From DASULK01 sp036381835 (GTDB lineage: Bacteria > Actinomycetota > Actinomycetes > Mycobacteriales > Micromonosporaceae): a DNA stretch of 53,001 nucleotides. The DNA lies in assembly GCA_036381835.1 (NCBI GenBank), contig DASVCA010000178.1, positions 1 to 53,001 on the forward strand, in the 5' to 3' direction. The notes under the pieces were generated by a model that did not search any database, was not told where the DNA came from, and worked only from the letters and a program-made list of their open reading frames with translations. Position numbers and translations under genes: made by a program. The number at the start of each line of letters is the position of its first letter. Within the stretch, counting starts at the first letter, position 1. Shown here piece by piece: positions 31,796 through 39,686 of this stretch.

Positions 31796-32752
31796 TCAGG
31801 CTTCCGGTGGCGTGAACCGTGAGGTGCGGGTCATCCCGGCCGCGCGGCCCTTCGCCGCGATGACGAGGGCCATTTTGCGGGACGCCTCGTCGATCATCTC
31901 GTCGCCGAGCATCACCGCGCCCCGACGGCCGCCCGCGTCCGAGGTGTAGTACTCGTACGCGTCGAGGATCAACTCGGCGTGGTCGTAGTCCTCCTGCGAC
32001 GGCGAGTAGACCTCGTTGGCCGCCTCGATCTGGCCGGGGTGCAGCACCCACTTGCCGTCGAAGCCGAGCGCCGCGGACCGCTTCGCCACCTCGCGGAACC
32101 CGTCCACGTCGCGGATCTGCAGGTAGGGCCCGTCGATTGCCTGCTTGTCGTGCATCCGGGCAGCCATCAGGATGCGCATCAGGATGTAGTGGTAGGGGTC
32201 TCCCGGGTAGTCGGGGTGCAGGGCACCGACCACCAGCGACTTCATGTTGATCGACGCCATGAAGTCCGCCGGACCGAAGATGATGGTCTCCACTCGCGAC
32301 GAGGCGGCGGCGATGGCGTCGACGTTGACCAGCCCGGCGGCGTTCTCGATCTGCGCTTCGATGCCGATGGCGCCGACCGGTAGGCCGAGGGTCTTCTCGA
32401 TCTGGGTCAGGGTGAGGTCCAGCCATTGAATGTGGGCGGGCGTCTGCACCTTCGGCAGCATGATGCAGTCGAGGTTCGCACCGGCCCCCTCCACCACTTC
32501 GACGACGTCCCGGTACGTCCAAGGCGTGGTCAGGTCGTTGACCCGGACCACCCGGGTCTTGCCGCCCCAGTCGCCGTTGTTGAGCGCGGCCACCACGTTC
32601 TTGCGCGCCTCCGGCTTGGCCAGTGGCGCGACCGAGTCCTCCAGATCCAGGAAGACCTGATCCGCCGGGAGGCCCTGGGCCTTGTCGAGCATCTTCACGC
32701 TCGATCCGGGCACCGCGAGACAGGACCGACGGGGGCGTCCAACTGCGGCCAT
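31796..32752 (-). CDS. HpcH/HpaI-family CoA ester lyase, probable beta-methylmalyl-CoA/malyl-CoA lyase
   Basis: A 318-aa TIM-barrel lyase: PRRSCLAVPGSSVKMLDKAQGLPADQVFLDLEDSVAPLAKPEAR with metal/CoA residues, GIEAQIENAAGLVNVDAIAAAS (catalytic Glu) and IIFGPADFMASINMKSLVVG (metal Asp). In the EMC pathway it cleaves beta-methylmalyl-CoA to propionyl-CoA and glyoxylate. It matches the Streptomyces ccr-cluster lyase. The ATG at 32752 follows AAGGAGAG; the frame could start earlier at 32779. A GTTAC-N6-GTAAC palindrome lies 93 bp upstream. Confidence 0.88.
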   Translation of the reverse strand: MAAVGRPRRSCLAVPGSSVKMLDKAQGLPADQVFLDLEDSVAPLAKPEARKNVVAALNNGDWGGKTRVVRVNDLTTPWTYRDVVEVVEGAGANLDCIMLPKVQTPAHIQWLDLTLTQIEKTLGLPVGAIGIEAQIENAAGLVNVDAIAAASSRVETIIFGPADFMASINMKSLVVGALHPDYPGDPYHYILMRILMAARMHDKQAIDGPYLQIRDVDGFREVAKRSAALGFDGKWVLHPGQIEAANEVYSPSQEDYDHAELILDAYEYYTSDAGGRRGAVMLGDEMIDEASRKMALVIAAKGRAAGMTRTSRFTPPEA

Positions 32753-32844
32753 CAGACGGCTCTCCTTTCCCGCCGGCACCTCACCGGGCGGATCTGCGCA
32801 CCGCCAACCGCTGCGGCGGCACGCGGCGGTCGGCTGGGGGTCGA

Positions 32845-32860
32845 GTTACGCCACGGTAAC
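32845..32860. promoter_or_regulatory. GTTAC-N6-GTAAC palindrome upstream of CoA ester lyase
   Basis: GTTAC-GCCACG-GTAAC, perfect 5-bp arms, in the 147-bp gap between the lyase (start 32752) and the EamA gene stop (32900). It is the same spacing and arms as the site before the acyl-CoA dehydrogenase. Confidence 0.55.
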
Positions 32861-32899
32861 CCGCGGCCGAGGACGGCGAGAAGCGGACTGTGGAGGATC

Positions 32900-33874
32900 T
32901 CACCGGCATCCGGTATCGACCGAACTACCCGCGCTGCGCGGGTCGGGGGTGGGTCGGCCTCGGGTGCTGCCGAGCACCACGACGGCGACCCCGATCACCA
33001 GCAGGGCGAGGCCGGGCAGAGCCGCCGGGCGCGGTGCCTGTCCGAGCCACACCCACGCGATCAACGCGGCCCCGGGGACCTCGAGCAACAGCAGCACGCT
33101 GACCGTGGTCGCGGCGACCCGGCGCAGCACGTAGTTGAACAGCGAATGGCCGAGCAGCTGCGCACCGACCACCAGTCCCAGGATGGCCGCCCAGGTCGTC
33201 GGCTCGAAGCCGACCATCGGCAGCCCGAAGGCGACAGCGGCGACGGCCAGCAGCAGAGCGCACACGCCGTAGCAGATCGTGGTGTAGACGGTGGTACTGA
33301 CAGCGACCCGGGCCTGCTCACCCAGCGCCGTGTAGACCGCGCCGGCCAGACCTCCGATCAGGGCGAGCAGGTCACCGAGCACCGCACGTCCGGAGACACC
33401 GAAGTCGGCTCCGGTCGCGAGCACGGCGCCGACGACGGTCACCGCGATGCCGACCCAGGTCGCCGCGCTCAGCGAACGACCCTGACGAACGGCGATCATG
33501 CCCTGCCACACCGGTTGCGTGGCGACCAGTGCGGTCGCCGCCGCCACCGAGGTCAGGTGCACGCTCGGCGTCCAGGTTCCGAAATGCGCAGCCAGCGCCG
33601 CTCCGGCCAGCACGCAGTACCGGAGGTGCCGGGGATCGCTGCGCAGGAGGGTGACGAACTCGGCCCGCCGTCGTACCGCCGCGAACGCGCCGAGCGCCCC
33701 CACCGCGAGCGCGTTGCGCCAGAACGCCACGACCAACGCGGGGGCGGCGGCGAAGGCGATCAGCGGTGCCGCGGACGACACGGCGACGACGGCGACGATC
33801 ACCGCACCGACGGTCCGCAAGCCGAGCGACGCGGATATCCGCGAGGGAACCGGGGTGGGCGGGGGATGCGGCAC
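32900..33874 (-). CDS. EamA (DMT) family transporter
   Basis: A 324-aa, ten-helix drug/metabolite transporter with two EamA repeats: the first (residues 18-155) contains VVAFWRNALAVGALGAF and ALVATQPVWQGMIA; the second (about 165-305) ends in LLEVPGAALIAWVWLGQAPRPAALPGLALLVIGVAVVVLG. The substrate is unknown. I used GTG 33874; the open frame continues to 34285 but that portion is antisense to the divergent PPOX-fold gene. Confidence 0.88.
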   Translation of the reverse strand: MPHPPPTPVPSRISASLGLRTVGAVIVAVVAVSSAAPLIAFAAAPALVVAFWRNALAVGALGAFAAVRRRAEFVTLLRSDPRHLRYCVLAGAALAAHFGTWTPSVHLTSVAAATALVATQPVWQGMIAVRQGRSLSAATWVGIAVTVVGAVLATGADFGVSGRAVLGDLLALIGGLAGAVYTALGEQARVAVSTTVYTTICYGVCALLLAVAAVAFGLPMVGFEPTTWAAILGLVVGAQLLGHSLFNYVLRRVAATTVSVLLLLEVPGAALIAWVWLGQAPRPAALPGLALLVIGVAVVVLGSTRGRPTPDPRSAGSSVDTGCR

Positions 33875-33959
33875 GGACCCATCCTGCACCTTGTGGCCGC
33901 GCCGCCCGGGGCTCGGCCCCGGCTGAACAGACCACCGACCCGGTGCCAGGATGAGGCTT

Positions 33960-34448
33960 GTGACGGATGACGGGAACGGGGTGCCGCCGCTGGTGCGGGA
34001 GGCGATCAGGAAGGCGGCGGTGGCCTGGGTGGCAGTCGATGGCGGTCCGGCGGTCGCACTCTGGTGTGTGCCGATCGAGGACGCGCTATACGTGGTGAGC
34101 GGCCCGGGTGAACAGGTCGCACCCGATCTGGCCGAGGGTGCGACGGCCACCGTCACGCTCCGGGGCGACCACCGTGGGCGGATCGTGACCTGGCCGGCTG
34201 AGGTGACCCGGGTCCTTCCCGGCGGCGAACGCTGGGAGACGGTCGCGCCGGTCGTCGCGGCGAAACGGTTGAACGGGCCCGCCATCAGCGAGTCGGTGGC
34301 GCGGTGGGCCGCCGAGTGCGTGCTTTACCGGCTGTCACCGGCCGGTGCCCCGGTCGGGGCCGGCGACGGCCTCCCCGATGAGTCCCTCGCCGCTCCACCC
34401 CGGCCGACCCCGGCCGCCCGCCGAACGTCGCCTCGACGCGACAGGTGA
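33960..34448 (+). CDS. Pyridoxamine 5'-phosphate oxidase-fold protein
   Basis: A 162-aa split-barrel FMN/F420-type protein: KAAVAWVAVDGGPAVALWCVPIEDALYVVSGPGEQ, ATATVTLRGDHRGRIVTWPAEV, and the conserved AKRLNGP near residue 105. The last 25 residues are Pro/Arg-rich. The GTG at 33960 or ATG at 33951 may start it. It is probably a small redox or binding protein; its cofactor is not clear. Confidence 0.75.
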   Translation: MTDDGNGVPPLVREAIRKAAVAWVAVDGGPAVALWCVPIEDALYVVSGPGEQVAPDLAEGATATVTLRGDHRGRIVTWPAEVTRVLPGGERWETVAPVVAAKRLNGPAISESVARWAAECVLYRLSPAGAPVGAGDGLPDESLAAPPRPTPAARRTSPRRDR

Positions 34449-34536
34449 AGCGCGACTCCGAACGGTCACCCCCTACCGCCGCCCGCGCGATGCCATGCGC
34501 CTGGCTCACGTGGGCATACGAACGAAATGTGCGCTT

Positions 34537-34542
34537 TAGGCT
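34537..34542 (+). promoter_or_regulatory. Putative -10 box of the MgtE-N/CBS gene (leaderless)
   Basis: TAGGCT, 7 bp before the ATG at 34550, with no RBS between. Confidence 0.5.
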
Positions 34543-34549
34543 GGTCACC

Positions 34550-35890
34550 ATGGCCATGGCGACCAGGGTGTACCTAGCGCGACTCGCGGGCCTGTCGGTC
34601 TTCGATCCGAACGGAGAGCAGGTCGGCCGGGTCCGCGACGCGGTGATCCGGGTACCGCTGGCGGCCCAACCACCCCAGGTCGTCGGCCTGGTCGCGGAGA
34701 TGCCGGTGCGACGGCGGATCTTCCTGTCGATCAACCGTATCGTGTCGATCGACGCCGACGCCGTCGTGCTCGGTTCCGGCACGTTGAACCTCAAGCGCTT
34801 CCAACCGCGGGCGAACGAGCTGCTCGTCCTGCAGGACCTGCTCGACCGACAGGTGACGATCAAGCCGCTCGACGACCGTCCCGGCACCGTGATCGACGTC
34901 GCCATGGAGCAGCACCGCAGCGGCGATTGGTTCCTCGCCCGAGTGGCCGTACGGGAACAGACCGGCCGGCTGGGCCGCCGCGGCCAACTTCATCAGCTTG
35001 AGTGGGACCAGGTCGGCGGCCTCGTCGGCCTGCCGGAGACGCGCGGCTCAGCCAACCTGCTCGCGCTGTTCGAGGGACTGCGCCCAGCCGACCTGGCCAA
35101 CGCCTTGCAGGATCTGCCCGTGGCCCGGCGCAACGAGATCGCCGTCGCCCTCGACGACGTACGACTCGCGGACGTCCTCGGCGAGCTGCCCGAACGCGAC
35201 CAGGTGGAGATTCTCGCCGCGCTGGGCCGAGAGCGGGCCGCCGACGTGCTCGACGAAATGGACCCGGACGACGCGGCCGACCTGCTGAACGAGCTGCCTC
35301 GGCCGGAGCGGGAGACCCTGCTCAGCCTGATGGAGCCGGACGAAGCCGATTCGGTACGTCAGCTGCTCAAGTACGAGGCCGGAACGGCGGGCAGCCTGAT
35401 GACGTCGGAGCCGGTGATCCTCCCACCCGACGCCACCGTCGCCGAGGCGCTGGCCCGCATCCGGGAACCGCATCTCCAACCGGCGGTCGCCGCGCAGGTC
35501 TTCGTCACCCGCCCACCGCTCACCACGCCCACCGGCCGGTATCTCGGCGTCGCGCACTTCCAACGGCTGCTGCGCGAACCTCCGTCGGAACTGCTCGGCG
35601 GCGTGCTCGACAGCGACATCGATCCGCTGCGACCCGCCACGCAGCTGCCGGAGATCACCCGCCGCATGGCCACGTACGACCTGGTCGCCATGCCGGTCGT
35701 CGATCGAGCGCGTCGACTGGTCGGCGCGGTGACGGTGGACGACGTGCTCGACCAGACCCTGCCGCGGGACTGGCGGGAGCGGGACAGCGCGGATCGGGGT
35801 ACCGCGCTGTCCCGCTCGCGGGCCGGTCGGGCATCCCGGCCCGATCAGGCGCGTACCGCACCCGATGGAACAGGTGCCGGCCATGGGTGA
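34550..35890 (+). CDS. PRC-barrel/MgtE-N/CBS domain protein without membrane domain
   Basis: A 446-aa protein with three parts: PRC-barrel-like N-terminus (LARLAGLSVFDPNGEQVGRVRDAVIR, to about 140), an MgtE N-terminal superhelix (LLALFEGLRPADLANALQDLPVARRNEIAVALDDVRLADVLGELPERDQ... to DEADSVRQLLKY) and a CBS pair (TAGSLMTSEPVILPPDATVAEAL... VAMPVVDRARRLVGAVTVDDVLDQTLP). The MgtE ion channel domain is missing, so it is not itself a magnesium transporter; M. tuberculosis Rv1232c has the same design and neighbourhood. It overlaps the DUF1003 gene by 8 bp. Confidence 0.88.
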   Translation: MAMATRVYLARLAGLSVFDPNGEQVGRVRDAVIRVPLAAQPPQVVGLVAEMPVRRRIFLSINRIVSIDADAVVLGSGTLNLKRFQPRANELLVLQDLLDRQVTIKPLDDRPGTVIDVAMEQHRSGDWFLARVAVREQTGRLGRRGQLHQLEWDQVGGLVGLPETRGSANLLALFEGLRPADLANALQDLPVARRNEIAVALDDVRLADVLGELPERDQVEILAALGRERAADVLDEMDPDDAADLLNELPRPERETLLSLMEPDEADSVRQLLKYEAGTAGSLMTSEPVILPPDATVAEALARIREPHLQPAVAAQVFVTRPPLTTPTGRYLGVAHFQRLLREPPSELLGGVLDSDIDPLRPATQLPEITRRMATYDLVAMPVVDRARRLVGAVTVDDVLDQTLPRDWRERDSADRGTALSRSRAGRASRPDQARTAPDGTGAGHG

Positions 35891-36374
35891 GTTCCGCCGG
35901 CCGCAACGCCTCGATCAGCCCCGGGAACCCACCCGTGTCGCGCTCCCCCGGTTCGATCCGGAGGCGTTCGGCAACTGGTCCGAGGGCATCGCCCGGTTCA
36001 TGGGCACGGCCCGGTTCCTGGTCTACATGACCGTGGTGATCGTCAGCTGGATCGGCTGGAACACGCTCGCCCCGGAGAAGTGGCGCTTCGACCCGTACAC
36101 GTTCACCTTCCTGACGCTGATGCTGTCGCTCCAGGCGTCCTACGCGGCACCGCTGATCCTGCTCGCCCAGAACCGCCAGGCCCACCGCGATCGACTGGCG
36201 ATGGAGGAGGACCGCCGGCGGGCGAGCATGCAGAAGGCGGACACGGAGTACCTGGCGCGGGAGATCGCCGCGCTGCGCATCGCCGTGGGGGATGTGGCGA
36301 CCCGCGACTTCCTGCGCGCGGAGCTCAGCCGGCTGATCGACGAGATCGAGGTCAGCCGGCGGCCGGACGGGTAG
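35883..36374 (+). CDS. DUF1003 membrane protein
   Basis: A 163-aa protein with two membrane helices: FMGTARFLVYMTVVIVSWIGWN, then YTFTFLTLMLSLQASYAAPLILLAQNRQAHRDR, followed by a charged helix (MQKADTEYLAREIAALRIAVGDVATRDFLRAELSRLIDEIE). The ATG at 35883 overlaps the end of the MgtE-N/CBS gene, so they are translated together; that gene probably works with it. Function unknown. Confidence 0.88.
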   Translation: MGEFRRPQRLDQPREPTRVALPRFDPEAFGNWSEGIARFMGTARFLVYMTVVIVSWIGWNTLAPEKWRFDPYTFTFLTLMLSLQASYAAPLILLAQNRQAHRDRLAMEEDRRRASMQKADTEYLAREIAALRIAVGDVATRDFLRAELSRLIDEIEVSRRPDG

Positions 36375-36426
36375 CCGATTCGCTCACAGCCGGGGGCGGG
36401 CCGGTGATCAAGCCATTCGCGCGACG

Positions 36427-36432
36427 TAGCAT
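36427..36432 (+). promoter_or_regulatory. Putative -10 box of mrp (leaderless)
   Basis: TAGCAT, 7 bp before the mrp ATG at 36440; no RBS. Confidence 0.5.
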
Positions 36433-36439
36433 TGCGGGC

Positions 36440-37612
36440 ATGTCCGCACGTCCTGCCGTGTCCGGCCCCGGTGCCGAGACAACCCGAGCGCTGGAGGAAG
36501 CAGTCCAGGCTGCCCTGGCCACTGTCAACGACCCGGAGATCCGCCGGCCGATCACCGACCTCGGCATGGTCCAGTCGGTGACGATCGGTGCCGACGGCAC
36601 GGTACGGGTGAACATGCTGCTCACGGTCGTGGGCTGCCCGCTGCGGGACAAGCTGCGCTCGGACGTGGTCGCCGCGGTGAGCGGGGTGGCCGGCGTGACC
36701 GGGGTCGAGGTGGACTTCGGCGTGATGACCGCAGAGCAGCGTCAGGCGCTGCAGGCGCGCCTGCGAGGCGGTGTCGGTGAGCCGGTGATCCCGTTCGCCC
36801 AGCCCGGTTCCCGCACCCGCGTGTACGCGGTGGCCAGCGGTAAGGGCGGCGTGGGCAAGTCGAGCGTGACGGTCAATCTGGCGGCCGCGCTCGCCGGGCG
36901 AGGGCTGTCGGTCGGGGTGGTCGACGCCGACATCTACGGCCATTCGATCCCGCGCATGCTCGGCGCCACCGGCCGGCCGACCCGGGTGGAAGACATGATC
37001 ATGCCGCCCGAGGCCAACGGCGTGAAGGTCATCTCGATCGGCATGTTCACGCCGGACAACGCCGCGGTGGTCTGGCGGGGCCCGATGCTGCACCGGGCGC
37101 TCCAGCAGTTCCTGGCCGATGTCTACTGGGGCGAGCTGGATGTGCTTCTCCTCGACCTGCCCCCCGGCACCGGCGACGTGGCGATCTCCCTGGCCCAGCT
37201 GCTGCCGAACTCGGAGCTACTGGTGGTGACCACGCCGCAGACCGCGGCGGCCGAAGTGGCCGAACGGGCGGGTGCCATCGCGTTGCAGACCCACCAGCGC
37301 CTGGTCGGGGTGGTCGAGAACATGTCCTGGCTGGAGCTGCCCGACGGCACCCGGATGGAGGTGTTCGGATCCGGCGGCGGGGCGGCCGTCGCCGAGTCGC
37401 TGACCCGGCTGGTCGGCGCGCCGGTGCCGTTGCTCGGCCAGATCCCGCTCGACACCCGGGTGCGCGAGGCGGGCGACAACGGGACCCCGATCGTGCTGTC
37501 CGATCCGCAGACGCCCGCTGCGCTCGCGCTGACCGCGGTCGCCGACCGGCTGGCGGTGCGGCGCGAGTCCCTGGTCGGCAAGCCGCTCGGGCTGCGTCCG
37601 TCCGGGCGCTGA
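36440..37612 (+). CDS. mrp: Mrp/ApbC-type P-loop ATPase (Fe-S carrier)
   Basis: A 390-aa protein: an N-terminal MIP18/DUF59 domain (ALATVNDPEIRRPITDLGMVQSV, with C in VVGCPLRDKL) and a deviant Walker A ASGKGGVGKSSVTVNLAAAL near residue 133, DADIYGHSIPRMLG, LLLDLPPGTGDVAISL and VENMSWLELPDG. It probably binds and transfers Fe-S clusters. The usual CxxC pair of Mrp after VENMS is missing: the stretch is LELPDGTRMEVFGSGGG, so the cluster may be held differently. Confidence 0.93.
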   Translation: MSARPAVSGPGAETTRALEEAVQAALATVNDPEIRRPITDLGMVQSVTIGADGTVRVNMLLTVVGCPLRDKLRSDVVAAVSGVAGVTGVEVDFGVMTAEQRQALQARLRGGVGEPVIPFAQPGSRTRVYAVASGKGGVGKSSVTVNLAAALAGRGLSVGVVDADIYGHSIPRMLGATGRPTRVEDMIMPPEANGVKVISIGMFTPDNAAVVWRGPMLHRALQQFLADVYWGELDVLLLDLPPGTGDVAISLAQLLPNSELLVVTTPQTAAAEVAERAGAIALQTHQRLVGVVENMSWLELPDGTRMEVFGSGGGAAVAESLTRLVGAPVPLLGQIPLDTRVREAGDNGTPIVLSDPQTPAALALTAVADRLAVRRESLVGKPLGLRPSGR

Positions 37613-37681
37613 TCCGCCCGGCGTACAGCCGATCCGCCCTACCGGGCACGTCACGCGACACCGCGACGAGCGGTGCGCGGA

Positions 37682-38107
37682 TCAGGTCGCATCCAGGTCG
37701 AACGTCGTCCGGTCCACCGGGCCGCCGGTCGCCGACGTGCCCGTGTCGCTCAACCCGTTCGAGCGGCGCAGATCAGCTGCGGAGGCGACCTCCCGCAACT
37801 CGTCGCGCACACCGTTGAGGTCGTTGCGAAGATCGTGGTAGATCCCCTGCAACGGCTTGCGCAGCGCCGCTTCCTCCTCCTCGCTCAACAGATGCTTGCG
37901 GACGAAGTTCTTGGGGTTCAAGTCCTCGAGCCGGATCTCCGTACCCAGCTCGCGGCTCAGATCGCCGGTGGCGTCCCGGGCCATGTCACGCAGGCTGCGC
38001 AACATGCGCAGCGCGTCACCGATGACGGTGGGCAGGCGATCACCGAAGATCAGCAGTGCGATGAGCAGCAGACCGCCGATCTCCCACCAGTTGAGGTTGT
38101 CGAACAT
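37682..38107 (-). CDS. tatB: Sec-independent translocase TatB-like subunit
   Basis: A 141-aa protein: N-terminal membrane helix (MFDNLNWWEIGGLLLIALLIFGDRLP), hinge Gly-Asp-Arg-Leu-Pro, and an amphipathic helix VIGDALRMLRSLRDMARDATGDLSRELG, then a charged C-terminal region. TatB is the receptor for twin-arginine substrates together with TatC. ATG 38107 has GGGAGGAGG 6 bp upstream, and TACTCT about 25 bp upstream may be its own -10. Downstream of htrA, as in M. tuberculosis. Confidence 0.92.
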   Translation of the reverse strand: MFDNLNWWEIGGLLLIALLIFGDRLPTVIGDALRMLRSLRDMARDATGDLSRELGTEIRLEDLNPKNFVRKHLLSEEEEAALRKPLQGIYHDLRNDLNGVRDELREVASAADLRRSNGLSDTGTSATGGPVDRTTFDLDAT

Positions 38108-38170
38108 GGCTGCCGCCTCCTCCCGCCACCTGCAAGAGTACGCAAGGCGCTTCGGTGGGCGGGAGGGCCG

Positions 38171-39460
38171 TTACTTGGCGTCCGCGGCAAGGACCACCGA
38201 CGTCGTGCGCCGCTCGCCGCCCCGGCGGTACTCGACGAGCACCATCGAGCCGGGCGCGTACTTGCGGACCAGAGCGATCAGGTCGCCCGCCTCCGCCACC
38301 GCGCGCCCGTCGAACTTGAGCACCACGTCCCCGGGCCGGAGACCGGCTTCGGCGGCCGGGCCGCTGGGATCGGTGGCCGCGATGCGGGCACCTTCCCCGT
38401 TGCCCGCCGTGGCGATCTGTGCCCCGATCACCGTGCGACGGGCCCGGCCCGTGTCGATGATCTCCTCGCTGATGCGCTTCGCCTGGTTGATCGGAATGGC
38501 GAAGGCGAGGCCGATGTTGCCCGCCTCGTCCTCATGCGCGGCGAGCGACTTGATCACGGAGTTGACGCCGATGACCCGCCCGGCGACGTCGACCAGCGGC
38601 CCCCCGGAGTTGCCCTGGTTGACCGCGGCGTCGGTCTGGATGGCCGCGTAGTAGCGGGTCTGCCCGGCGTCCCCGGCCTGAATGGTCCGGTCAACGGCGC
38701 TGATGATCCCCGCGGTGACCGTGTTGGGCAGCGACAGGGGCGAGCCGATGGCCAGGACCGGATCACCCACCGCGACGGTGTCCGAGTCACCGAACTCCAC
38801 CGGGACCAGTCCGGCTCGGTCGACCTTGAGCACCGCGATGTCCGACTCGGGGTCCCGCCCCACCAGGTCGGCCGCTGCGGAGGTCCCGTCGTGGAAGTCG
38901 ACCGTCATTCGGCCCGAGGCACCGGACGCCACATGGTCGTTGGTGATCAGATAGCCGTCCGCGGTAGCCACGAAGCCGGATCCCACGCTGGTTCCGCCGG
39001 CGCCGCTCACCCGGACGGTCACCACGCTCGGCAGCACCCGCTCCGCCACACCGGCCAGCGAGTCCGGCGGGCGCACCACCGGCGCGGCCGGCGCACCGGC
39101 ACCGAGAACCGTCCCACCTCCGAGTGCCGAACGCGTCGCGAGGGCGTACCCGAACGCCCCGCCGAGCGTCCCCGCCAGAAGCGCGCTGATGACGGAGACC
39201 AGCAGCATCCGCACCAGGGCGCGGGACCGATCGGCGGTGGGCGGCACGACCGGTTCCGGCATCGCATCCGACGGCGACGGATGCGCCGGCACGACGAGCA
39301 CCGCCGGCGAGTGGGGATCGCGCCACGGATCGTGCTGCGCGTCGGACCACCACGGCGAATCCTCACCGGGTACGGCGATGCCGGGGGCCGGCGGCCCGCC
39401 CGAAGGCGGCATTGACGCTTCGGGCCGGCCCGCTCGGTGCCGGTTCCAGCCATCGGTCAC
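38171..39460 (-). CDS. htrA: HtrA/DegP-like membrane serine protease with PDZ
   Basis: A 429-aa protein: Pro-rich cytoplasmic N-terminus, one membrane helix near residues 91-115 (ALVRMLLVSVISALLAGTLGGAFGYAL), trypsin-like domain with triad His (ITNDHV), Asp (DPESDIAVLKV) and Ser (QGNSGGPLVD), and a C-terminal PDZ domain (GLRPGDVVLKFDGRAVAEAGDLIALVRKYAPG). It degrades misfolded exported proteins. GTG 39460 follows GGGAGG at 7 bp; the longer frame (39598) has no support. The sigE and rseA genes that precede htrA in other actinobacteria are absent. Confidence 0.92.
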   Translation of the reverse strand: MTDGWNRHRAGRPEASMPPSGGPPAPGIAVPGEDSPWWSDAQHDPWRDPHSPAVLVVPAHPSPSDAMPEPVVPPTADRSRALVRMLLVSVISALLAGTLGGAFGYALATRSALGGGTVLGAGAPAAPVVRPPDSLAGVAERVLPSVVTVRVSGAGGTSVGSGFVATADGYLITNDHVASGASGRMTVDFHDGTSAAADLVGRDPESDIAVLKVDRAGLVPVEFGDSDTVAVGDPVLAIGSPLSLPNTVTAGIISAVDRTIQAGDAGQTRYYAAIQTDAAVNQGNSGGPLVDVAGRVIGVNSVIKSLAAHEDEAGNIGLAFAIPINQAKRISEEIIDTGRARRTVIGAQIATAGNGEGARIAATDPSGPAAEAGLRPGDVVLKFDGRAVAEAGDLIALVRKYAPGSMVLVEYRRGGERRTTSVVLAADAK

Positions 39461-39686
39461 GTCGCCGCCTCCCGGTCCGGGTGATCCGTCACCGCGGTTC
39501 CGCGCTGCTTCGGCGCAGCAGATCCGTCCGATCCAGGATCGCACGGCCCGGCGAAGATCGTCGCCGCTTGTCGGAGGCGACGATCGGTCCGAGCTCACCG
39601 GAGTTCATCAAGCGTGATCTGCCCGTTCTGGACCTCTGGATCTAGGCTCGATACCGACCGTCGCCATCCCTTACCGGAGGTGCGCC

